DNA of 64,000 bases from positions 784,501-848,500 of the forward strand of contig NW_020167525.1 of NCBI RefSeq assembly GCF_001641265.1, in the 5' to 3' direction. Source of the DNA: Pseudogymnoascus destructans (Eukaryota; Ascomycota; Leotiomycetes; Thelebolales; Thelebolaceae). A model generated the notes under the pieces. That model was not told the origin of the DNA. It did no database searches and was given only the letters and a program-made list of their open reading frames with translations. Positions 55,825 through 64,000 of the stretch are shown here, one piece after another. The stretch's first letter is position 1; every line of letters begins with the position of its first letter. The position numbers and the translations under genes are program-made.

Positions 55825-56760
55825 TGTAATGGTGGGTGCACCAGATATGAGAATCTAGCCACCCAAGGAAGGGATGAATTTACTAAGACAACACACTGTC
55901 TTAGGAAACAGAGCCAAAGGGTTGTAGCTTAGACTATTCCACAACGCAGCAATCAGGTGTATGATGTGGTGAAGTGGTTTAGACAAGTTGCAACAAATGT
56001 TGAGTCTGGGAACTCAGGGGTAAGTCAGAGGTTAACACCTCACTGACTTTTCAGAAACAAGGAGTAACAAGATGAATGCTTGGAAGCTTGGAAAAGACGT
56101 GGAAGTATGTGATAGTCGATTTACTGTATTGCCTGCTTGCCCTTTCTTAAGGAAAGGGCAATCCTATTTATGCCAAAGGAGTGTAGTTCTCTCATTTTCC
56201 ATGACTTTCCATGACTAACCAGGCTTGGTAAATGTATTAGAAATCAAGTGCGACCCACAACTAGCTTGCTAATCATGTAGTGAACGTAAGAGAATCCCAT
56301 AGAACCATCTCTTGGGTTCCTAGCCTATAGGAAGTAAAAAGGAGGTCCAAGGTCAGAGTACCTATAGACAAATTATGTCATAACTTAACCAATCTTGTGG
56401 GTAACTAAGGAGCGATGACGTGTAATGAATCATAGAGGGTTGTAGAAGCTTCTAGAGCTATCGTTCATGTTCCTAGGCCTCTAGTTGGTAGAGATATGCC
56501 ATGTGGTAGTATTGGCCCACCCCCTTAAGGAGGAGATTTTCTTAATAACTTGTTCAATGAGTGTCCAAATGATATGCCGTGATGTATGTAGCATAAACAG
56601 ATGTAGTAGAAGAGTTTGCAGCAATCGTTGAGTAGTATTGCTTCTGTTGTTGGTGTGATAAGCCAAGATATGTATGGTGACTTGTAGGTTTGAGGAGGAG
56701 ATTTCTAAGTTTGCTCTTGAGTTTGATAGCAAACTGAGTGCAACGAATGTCAGTATGACA
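55825..56760 (-). repeat. B-family LTR, 936 bp
   Basis: Plus-strand ends are TGTAATGG and GTATGACA. It is an inverted copy of the LTR split across 40758-49438; both are exactly 936 bp. A few substitutions are visible (for example GTTTGCAGC against ATTTTGCAGC). Confidence 0.9.
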
Positions 56761-56819
56761 GACCACCTGAGAAACAGCCCCAGAACATCCAACCTCTAGG
56801 GATTGTTAGTAAATCCTAT

Positions 56820-57393
56820 AGTAAATAGGAGTCTCTTACCTTCTCCATTGTACTCTATCTACAACACACGTATCATCCCACATTTCCCCTGCTTTTCGAG
56901 TAACCCACATATGAGTATGGCAGCCTCCCGTTACCCACGTCTCGTCAGTCCAAAGTATCCTATTCCAATCAATCCTTATGTTCAATAGCCCATGCAAGTC
57001 GCTTTTGTCGATTTGTCTCTGAGATAATAGGCTTCCGCATAGCAATCCCTTAATAATTATTAGTCTATATAGTAGCAAAGTAGAGAGGGATACTCACGTC
57101 GATTAGCCTCTCACAGACAGAGCATGGGTTAGGACAAGCCGTGAGCATGGAATATTGCGTATTATATTTGTGTATGGCATACGCCTATTCGTGCGAGATG
57201 AGGCTATAAACTCAATAACCTCTTGAACTTGCTCATCGGATAGAATAAGTGGCCTACCCGAATGCTTCTTCAGAGTTGGAGGGCCCTGGCAAGCATACCA
57301 AGCCTGCCGTTCCATGCAGCCAATATATGGAACTCCCAATCTAGGGAGCGTAGTAGTGTGCAACGAAGCCGCTCATCGCAAGTAAGATGAGGC
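56820..57393 (-). pseudogene. Tc1/mariner-type transposase fragments
   Basis: Starting at the ATG at 57393 (MPHLTCDERLRCTLLRS) the frames change several times. Recognisable are YACQGPPTLKKHSGRPLILS, EQVQEVIEFIASSRTNRRMP (paired HTH N-terminal domain) and, further on, ILWTDETWVTGG with WVTRKAGE and DDTCVVDRVQ (first catalytic Asp region of the DDE/D domain). At least two frame changes are needed and the C-terminal half is missing. Fungal Tc1-like elements carry the same signatures. Confidence 0.75.
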
Positions 57394-57530
57394 ATTGTAG
57401 TTATTGAAAGAGTAAGAATTTTGATGTGTTAAAAAGGTACAAACAAGCCTACGTGTACCCATGCTCCAACCCATGCCCAACCCCCGGTCATCTCACGACC
57501 CACTCACAAAACTTATGAACAACACCTCCG

Positions 57531-57851
57531 TAGAAGCTTCTACAACTCTCTATGATTGATTACACGTCATCGCTCCTTAGTTACCCACAAGATTGGTTAA
57601 GTTATGACATAATTTGTCTATAGGTACTCTGACCTTGGACCTCCTTTTCACTTCCTATAGGCTAGGAACCCAAGAGATGGTTCTATGGGATTCTCTTACG
57701 TTCACTACATGATTAGCAAGCTAGTTGTGGGTCGCACTTGATTTCTAATACATTTACCAAGCCTGGTTAGTCATGGAAAGTCATGGAAAATGAGAGAACT
57801 ACACTCCTTTGGCATAAATAGGATTGCCCTTTCCTTAAGAAAGGGCAAGCA
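57531..57851 (+). repeat. Partial B-family LTR (U3 part)
   Basis: About 320 bp closely matches 48812-49129 of the solo LTR (TAGAAGCTTC to GGGCAAGCA). It ends within about five bases of the predicted transcription start of the family, so it is essentially internal U3 sequence only. Confidence 0.85.
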
Positions 57852-58340
57852 AGGATGTCTATGCTGACTTCTACCGCCCTGACAGCTCAACCCCCTTCTA
57901 TACCCCCTCACATGGCGAGAACCCTGTTAGACTACGAGCGATGCCAGCTACGGCGATAACCCTAGTGCTCCTAGAGTACCTCGCCGACTACGCTGACGTC
58001 TTCTCAGATGAGAACGCTAGCATATTGCCGGTGTAAAATTAGCTCGACCATGCCATCGAGACTGAGAACGGAGATCTTCCATTCCGACCCCTCTACAACC
58101 TATCGCAAAGCGAACTGCAGGTGTTGCGCATCTACCTCGAAGAGAGCACAAAGAAAGGCTGGATCCGAAGATCCAGGAGCCCCAGTGCTCTTCTAACAAA
58201 AGAAAGATGGAGGCTTGCGCCTATGCGTCGATTACCGTGGCCTTAACAATATCACCATTAAGAACCGACATGCTCTACCCTTAATTAGCGAAACCCTAGA
58301 CCGATTGGTAGGAGCGGTAATTTATGCACCCTTTAATGTG
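57852..58340 (+). pseudogene. Ty3/gypsy reverse-transcriptase fragment E
   Basis: Plus strand, with the order EYLADYADVFSDENASILP, two stops (TAA, TAG at about 58036-58044), then LDHAIETENGDLPFRPLYNL, ELQVLRIYLEESTKKGWIRR and, after a frame change near 58200, DGGLRLCVDYRGLNNITIKN and ALPLISETLDRLVGA. These are the first conserved blocks of a gypsy reverse transcriptase. Sequence identity to elements A or B pol is not apparent. It stops at the palindrome. Confidence 0.85.
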
Positions 58341-58387
58341 GTATCAATCGTTAACGACAAGCTGTCGTTAACGATTGATACCACATT
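58335..58387. repeat. Perfect 25-bp inverted repeat with 3-nt loop
   Basis: Arms 58335-58359 and 58363-58387 are exact reverse complements, separated by AGC. The left arm continues the reverse-transcriptase fragment and the right arm is its fold-back copy. It could extrude as a cruciform. Confidence 0.95.
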
Positions 58388-59768
58388 ATGTAGGTTGCCG
58401 CCGCGCCGGTGAAACAGCAGGGCTGAGTGGTTGACGCCACGGATCCGAGACAGGAGAGCGTCGACACCGGCTGGAGAACACGTTGCACAGATACTGGTGC
58501 GATGGCGCCGTAGCCGTGTGTTTAATGGCGATGTTACTGTAGAGTACTGTGACCTTTTGCGGCTGTAGGTTGGATTAAGTGCGAGTTCTGGGGGGCCTGT
58601 GGGCAGGTAAATGTGGCGGTCGTGGTGAGGATTAGGTATAATGGATGGGGATTCGGAACTCTGGACCCTTTGGACTTGGTATAGTATGGTATAGTATGGT
58701 ATATAATTCGTGGATATGTGGTAGCAAACTTTAATATTTATTTCATCTTATTTGTGAAGAAGTCCCTGGGGAATACTACGAGGCAGACTCTGCAATTACC
58801 CTAAAGTCACTGTGGAGGCTGCAACAGTGGCCGTCTACCAAACCCGATGAATGTGCAGTGAATATTATGTAGCTAGCCCAATTTGAGTTATGATAAAGTT
58901 ACGTCTCTCTCCTGATCTTGCTTCCCTGGCCCGTCTTCGACGGAAAGATTTGAAGGTAAAGTATCGAATGGAAACCACGTGATGGAAAGTAATTAATAGG
59001 CATACAACCCCACAACCCCACAACCCCATCCAATCGCACCCTCCCTAGCGAGTCTATCAAGATCTAGACCTAGGCTGGGTTAAACTCCGGCTAGCATTTC
59101 GACTTCGAGGTCCAGAATCAAAGTGGGTCTTGTGATGGCGGTGCTGTGCCCGAGTTGGGGTATAACTGGAGTATTATGAGGCGGGTGCTGGGTATGAGAC
59201 TGGCCGCCGGGCTGGACGTTGAGATTCGAGAGAAGGCCGGGTCGAGATATCTCCCAAGGCTTCGGGGCAAACTACACTGCACACCAACCCTCGAGGCAAA
59301 CCACCATACTGCATACCCCCCAAGGCGGCATATCGAGGTTTAACCTGCAGGAAGCAATCACCCCCATCCACCCCAAACACCCCAAACACCGAGTCTCAAA
59401 AAAAACCCCGAAGTTTAAAATATGATAAAAAAACGGTAGTAAAATTTCCCCAAACCCCAGAAAGGTTGGGATTAAATAATCCCATCTATCTAAATTCGCC
59501 GCTGTTGTTTCATCCCAGCAGAGCCGCGAGGCTTCTATGCGTGGGTTGGAAGTGCATCTAATGCTTCAAATGCCCCTTTCCTATGCTCCGAAAAAACGTT
59601 GTAATATCCCATCCATGCTCCAAAGCGTTGTAATATCCCGCCCGTGCCTCGCAAACGTTGTAATATCCCATCCCGTTATCGTATCCATCCATGTCCCCAA
59701 GGTTATCGTATCAATCTCGTTATCGTATCCATCCATCCATGCATTATGAGAACTCGTAGTCGGGCTCT
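58388..59768. other. Intergenic, right edge of the transposon island
   Basis: AT-rich with short direct repeats: GGTATAGTAT three times at 58678-58705, CAACCCCA at 59008-59028, and CGTTGTAATATCCC and GTTATCGTATC motifs several times at 59598-59735. No gene seen. Confidence 0.55.
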
Positions 59769-60086
59769 CTATCTCTGGTAGGAGGAGCCGCCGTAGTAGC
59801 CCGCCGCATCGCTAGAGCGTGGCTCGGCTGGGTCGCTAATCCGCTGCTTGTGGTTGGTGACCTGGACCTTGTTGCGGGTCACAGAGTAGACCCCATCGTT
59901 GCTGCCATAGCGGCCTGTGGAGAATGTGTTAGTGGTTGAATATGGAGATGTCGTCTGGTGGCTGGGCTTACCTGGGGACTCGGAGACGGGAACTCTGTAG
60001 TCGACGTAGCCAGCGGAACCGCGCGAGCTGACGGAGGACGAGGACGTCCTTGGACCATAGGTGATGTAGGAGGAGCGGCTAGACAT
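59769..60086 (-). CDS. Unrecognised small Ser/Tyr/Gly-rich protein, 86 aa
   Basis: Exons 60086-59972 and 59914-59769, 57-nt intron with GTAAGC donor and CCACAG acceptor in phase 1. The product opens MSSRSSYITYGPRTSSSSVS, with a central VDYRVPVSESPGRYGSNDGV and a basic patch VTRNKVQVTNHKQR, and ends GYYGGSSYQR. It lacks a signal peptide and membrane segment and is probably disordered. Clean splicing and low-entropy but balanced composition support a real gene; the function is unknown. Confidence 0.65.
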   Translation of the reverse strand: MSSRSSYITYGPRTSSSSVSSRGSAGYVDYRVPVSESPGKPSHQTTSPYSTTNTFSTGRYGSNDGVYSVTRNKVQVTNHKQRISDPAEPRSSDAAGYYGGSSYQR

Positions 60087-61099
60087 TTTGTGTAAAGGTG
60101 GTGCCGTTCGTGTATAGTTTGGAATGCGTTTGGAGTGGTGATACTGTTGACAGGGCTTGATGCGATGGTAACAGGATTGAACGAGGATTGGAATAAGAAA
60201 CAGAGAGGAAGAACAAACCTTATATACGATTTCCACTGACAAACACATCTCAGACTTATAGGTGGTGCCTGGATTGAAGGGAGGCCAAGCTTAGCCCGCA
60301 GCTCACCGAGGCTGCCAGCACCAGCACCGGTGACTCCATTGATTGTTTGATCTTCACCGAGTTGGCCTAGGCACATCGCCAGGCCAAATGGCAGACTGCG
60401 CCCTGCTTGCCGCCTGACGATTGGCAAGGCAGCGACTCAAAGAAATGACTCAATGCCGAGCATCGCCCTTCCTCACCGAGCCCTAATGACGATTGAGAGC
60501 GGAGCATGGATTGAAAGGAGCGAGGATGCTACTCTCTTGGTTTCAATCCAGAGACAAGCCAGCCAGGCGACGAGGGAAACATTGACGTTTATTCGTTCCT
60601 GAGGCCAAGGTACAATGGAAGCCTTGGGAAACCCTTGGCCCCCCAAGGCTGCCGAGTATCAATCGGGGCATGGGCGGCGAGCGGAGCTGCAATTTTGCCC
60701 GGAGGCTATCAGGTGCGCTGCCTAAACCAGCGTATGTTGCGGTTGACTCAAGCGCGCAGTTTGCTTCGCCGAAAGCCTCACGAGTCATCGTGGATTTGGG
60801 GCTGAACCACAAGGCCTAGACTGATAAGAAGAAGGGCACAGACAATGAGAAACCGGGAAACAACATATTTTTTCATCCAGCGCAATGACGATATTGAGAA
60901 ACACTAACTACCCCGCACAGTAGTGGATATGATTGAGAGAGCAGGTGAGCGACAAAGGAGCGCCGAAAGGTGGGGCCCATACCGATCACGTGACTACCAT
61001 AACCATCCAGGCACACACCTCGACCTCCCATTTCTGATTTCCACCATACACTCAATTAAGAACTCAATTAAGAACAACCGTCCTATACAAACCACCACC
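60087..61099. other. Intergenic between small gene and FKBP
   Basis: Divergent promoters of the two genes, about 1 kb. Short AGGCCAAG and CACCGAG motifs recur. No gene supported. Confidence 0.5.
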
Positions 61100-61755
61100 A
61101 TGCGTTTCTTGACTCTTTCAATTGCCGTCCTAGCCTCGGCTACCTCCACCGTCCTCGCTGCCGACCCGGAGTTGAATATTGAGGTCACCAGAGCCGTCGA
61201 GTGCGAGCGGAAGACGCAGAGGGGAGACAAGGTCGATGTCCACTACAGGGGCTCGCTCCAGGCTGATGGTTCGGAATTCGATGCAAGCTACAACCGCGGC
61301 TCGCCATTGAGCTTCGTTGTTGGCCAGGGACAGGTTATCAAGGGGTGCGTGTACACTGCTGTCCTTTGAATGTGCCCCAACAGCATCTAACACCCTCTGC
61401 AGATGGGACGAGGGACTTCTCGATATGTGCATCGGAGAGAAGAGGACCCTCACCATCCCTCCTAACCTTGGCTACGGAGACAGGAACATGGGACCAATCC
61501 CCGCTGGCAGCACACTGAGTATGTATTCGCCCCCTCAGTTGTCTTGACCGCCACTAACAAACACTAGTCTTCGAGACCGAGTTAATGGGCATCAAGGGAG
61601 TCGAGGCTCCAGCTAGCATTGTGAAGGAGGCCGCCAGCGAGGAGACCGAGGGAGTCAAGGAGAAGATAAAGGCCAAGATTGAGGATGCGGCCGAGGCGGT
61701 GAAGGTCACCCTCGAGGATACCGATGCTGGTGGACAGGAGCACAATGAGCTATAA
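61100..61755 (+). CDS. FPR2: ER-lumenal FKBP-type peptidyl-prolyl isomerase
   Basis: Exons 61100-61344, 61403-61518 and 61568-61755 give 182 aa. Signal peptide MRFLTLSIAVLASATSTVLA, then the FKBP fold (~residues 25-130): VHYRGSLQADGSEFDASY, GQVIKGWDEGL with the conserved Trp of the pocket floor, LTIPPNLGYGDRNMG and IFETELMGI. A charged helical tail follows, ending in HNEL, an HDEL-like ER-retrieval signal. It catalyses cis-trans proline isomerisation during folding of secretory proteins and would be FK506-sensitive. Converges on POLK, 213 bp apart. Confidence 0.95.
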
Positions 61756-61968
61756 GAAAAATATCCAGATTCGAGGAGACATAGGGAGGATCGTACCGAC
61801 TATATCCAAAAAGCCTACAATTACATACAATTACGCAGAACTTATGTGATACAACTGATTATGTACCCTCCCGTTTGAACTCTTCAAAAAGCAAGTTCAC
61901 CGAGGCATGTGTATACATGACGATTTATGTCTCTATGCATTGGAAGACATTCATATAGGTAAAGCGCT

Positions 61969-63895
61969 TTAATTAAAGGACAGTCTGGTCTGTTTAGGAT
62001 CGTCTTTTAATCCAGTACGAGACTTCCCACTATCCTGTCGCCCGCGCTTTGAGTGTCCTTTCCACTTCTCTGCCGAGGCCGAAGCAGACGAAGCTTCTCG
62101 GGCGGCCTCCTTCACCAAACCTAAGATGGTCGGCCGAGATAAGCACATGTCGATATGCTCATTACAATCCCCCATCTGTGGCCGTAGGCATATTGGGCAG
62201 TCCCACCACCTATCCTCCGACTCCGGCCTGGTTTCGGTGCCTAATGACCCGTCACTAGGTTGCTGATTCCCGAGCTCTTCCAGTTGGCTAAGAATCTCCA
62301 GTTCCTCCAGCTCCTCTTGGTATTCATCCTTTGCAGCTTCTTCAAAGTCCTCACTTGGCCACGCTCCCAAAGACGAATTACCATCTGCTTCCAACGGTTC
62401 CTCCTTTGACTCATTTGTCCCGGAAGCAGGTCCACTCGAGACAGGACTGTTGCGCATTTTGGGGTGTCCAAAGAACGCCAAAGAGTCCGGCTTCTTCATA
62501 CTGACAAGATGTGTACACCTGAGGCCCATAAGTCGCAGGGCGAGACCCTTGAATTCTTGTTCCAATTTCGATAGCATCGGAAGAGAGTATTTATATAGAT
62601 CTGGGGCAAGGTAAACCGCTTTCGGTGGTATTATCTGTCGCGTCAATACCTCGTACGTATGGAGCTTGACCTTGAGCACCAGTGTTCTTCCCTTGACTTG
62701 GGCCTTTACCATGTCCTTTTCGAGATCTTGTGCTGTTTTTTCTAACTTGTCACGGAGACCTTTGTGACTGCTAAGGTCCCCAAAAGTGCTCTCTGTACCA
62801 ACACTTTTTCGCTCATATTCTTCAGCTGGTTGCGTATCGGTCCTCCCAAGTCCAAGGTAACAATGTATAAGAAAGCTGAACGCTTTCTCGCCGAATAGCC
62901 TGGAGAGGTACTGTCGGTATTGATAGATGTCACCACAAGTCTTGACCCCTACGGCGTCTAGTTCACGTTCAAAGACTCGTCCAACACCATTCACTTTCCT
63001 TGTTGGCAGGGTGTTCATAAACGCAATAATTGCCCCTCGGTTATTCTGGAGCCTATATTGGCCATTCGGCTTATTCATGTTTGAGCATATCTTTGCAAGC
63101 TTTGTGTTTGCGGCTATCCCTGCCGATATAGTGATTTTGGTTTTTTCATGGACCTCCTGACGGAGCTGCTCCACAGCCTCGTCCGGACCGATATTGTTAG
63201 ACTCACAATAAGTCGTGATGTTCAGGTATGCCTCGTCAATGCTGGCGCTCTCGAATCTTGGGTCGTAGCGGGCAATAATCTCACGAACCTCCCGAGCTTT
63301 GGCAGTGTATTTCTCGAAATTTAAAGGTAGTTGGATCAACTCAGGACAAAGTTTTCTGGCCACGAATCCAGCCATCCCACTCCTGCATCCAAACTTTCGA
63401 GCATGGTAATTACAGGTCGTGAGCACCCCTTTACCCACAGCAAAGGGGACCTGTTTTAATTCTGGGCGGTCTAGTTCTTCGACTGCCGCATAGAATGCGT
63501 CGCAGTCTACATGAACTATTGTCTGTGAGAGGTCTCGGGAGAGTTCAAGCTCGGTGACATATTCGTCCGCTTTCTTCTGATCCCTCGTGAGGTTTAGTTT
63601 TTCCAGACGAGCTTTGTTCTCTAATATCTTTTCGATCTTTACGGTGAGAAGCTTATCCCTGTTCTCTTCATGGGCGAAGAATTTAGATCCTTTACTGGCA
63701 TCGTAAATAATATCCGAAACCTGGAAGCCTTTTAGTCAATGGCCTTCTTGGGTAGCCAGTCAATCATACCTTCTTCTGGTCCACAGAATCTTGTCCTGAT
63801 TTGGTCAACGAAGGACCCAAAAGAGAGTATTTTAAGGTATCGTGTAAATTCGTCTCTTGGTCATAGTGTTCCAAAGTATTCGGGTTTGCTGTCAT
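61969..63895 (-). CDS. POLK: DNA polymerase kappa (Y family, DinB)
   Basis: Exons 63895-63770 and 63720-61969, 49-nt intron in phase 0, 625 aa. An N-clasp-like N-terminus precedes the catalytic palm with metal ligands Asp114 and Asp116 (VHVDCDAFYAAVEELDRPEL) and Asp204-Glu205 (SASIDEAYLN). YHARKFGCRSGM and GIAANTKLAKICSNMNKPNG are Y-family signatures, then the HhH thumb (VNGVGRVFERELDAVGV) and little-finger domain. The C-terminus has a Rad18-type UBZ zinc finger (CPICLRPQMGDCNEHIDMC) and a PCNA-binding-like QTRLSFN at the very end. The enzyme bypasses minor-groove guanine adducts and extends mismatched primers. Confidence 0.96.
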
Positions 63896-64000
63896 TGCAA
63901 ATCTCTACTTTGGTCACACCGACAGTCTCGTGCTAATGGCGAGGGGATTACAGTAGTTATTTAAGCTGCCCATATAATGACATGGCTAAAGCAGCTGAGA
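63896..64000. promoter_or_regulatory. Upstream region of POLK
   Basis: The last 105 bases are the start of the POLK promoter and leader; the window ends here. Confidence 0.4.

Larger units (their letters stand above)
54252..56760 (-). mobile_element. Element B: truncated Ty3/gypsy, 5' LTR plus gag and start of protease
   Basis: In the sense (minus) direction: LTR 56760-55825, primer-binding site 55822-55813, gag from the ATG at 55772, then the aspartic protease start (AMIDSGATGNFISQDLIL) in a shifted frame (54646-54419). It ends near 54250 with no reverse transcriptase or integrase. Confidence 0.88.

Overview
This is filamentous-ascomycete nuclear DNA (Pezizomycotina). The genes carry short introns of about 45-75 nt with GTRWGT donors, CTAAC/CTGAC-like branch sites and YAG acceptors, and they include a BimC kinesin-5, an Sso-type syntaxin, Mho1, Utp4, Png1, Ism1, a cyclin of the fungal Cln type and a tRNA-Ser(CGA) with an intron. 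I cannot place the species further.

Layout. 0-8.3 kb: a G1 cyclin (minus) with a very long leader, then about 6 kb with no convincing gene, holding simple repeats. 8.3-32.9 kb is gene-dense housekeeping DNA: an unrecognised 648-aa protein, RPS2, a mitochondrial rhodanese (TUM1-like), APC11, two unrecognised proteins, a plasma-membrane syntaxin, tRNA-Ser, MHO1, UTP4, PNG1, a PHAF1/UPF0183 protein whose 3' end is frameshifted in G-tracts, and kinesin-5. 33.6-34.1 kb: a broken secreted-protein gene. 35.3-38.3 kb: mitochondrial isoleucyl-tRNA synthetase. 59.8-63.9 kb: a small unrecognised protein, an ER-retained FKBP and DNA polymerase kappa.

The interval 39.4-58.4 kb is a nested transposon island. 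Element A is a full-length 7,740-bp Ty3/gypsy chromovirus on the minus strand. It has 301-bp LTRs differing at one base, a perfect CCAAC target duplication, gag, pol and a chromodomain. It is inserted into a 936-bp solo LTR of a second gypsy family (B). That solo LTR in turn joins a remnant of a third, A-related gypsy element (D) to a truncated copia element (C). A B-family gag with its own 936-bp LTR lies inverted about 6.4 kb to the right. Further right are a broken Tc1/mariner transposase, a partial B LTR, a gypsy reverse-transcriptase fragment and a perfect 25-bp palindrome. Between the transposons sit a 5'-truncated TMA22 and a cysteine-rich secreted gene with an unresolved reading frame.

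The most interesting observation is a spliced gene running antisense to element A, between its chromodomain and its 3' LTR. It encodes a cysteine-rich domain C-x2-C-x11/12-C-x8-C-x2-C-x6-C-V-P with an intron immediately after that motif. A diverged copy with the same cysteine spacing, the same intron position and the same place relative to an LTR and polypurine tract is present in remnant D. This suggests that an antisense cargo gene is an inherited part of this retrotransposon lineage. Families A and B both also show the sequence geometry of tRNA-independent self-priming: a 13-nt or 10-nt stretch two bases inside the LTR is complementary to a site in the LTR that lies about 30 bp downstream of a TATA-like box.
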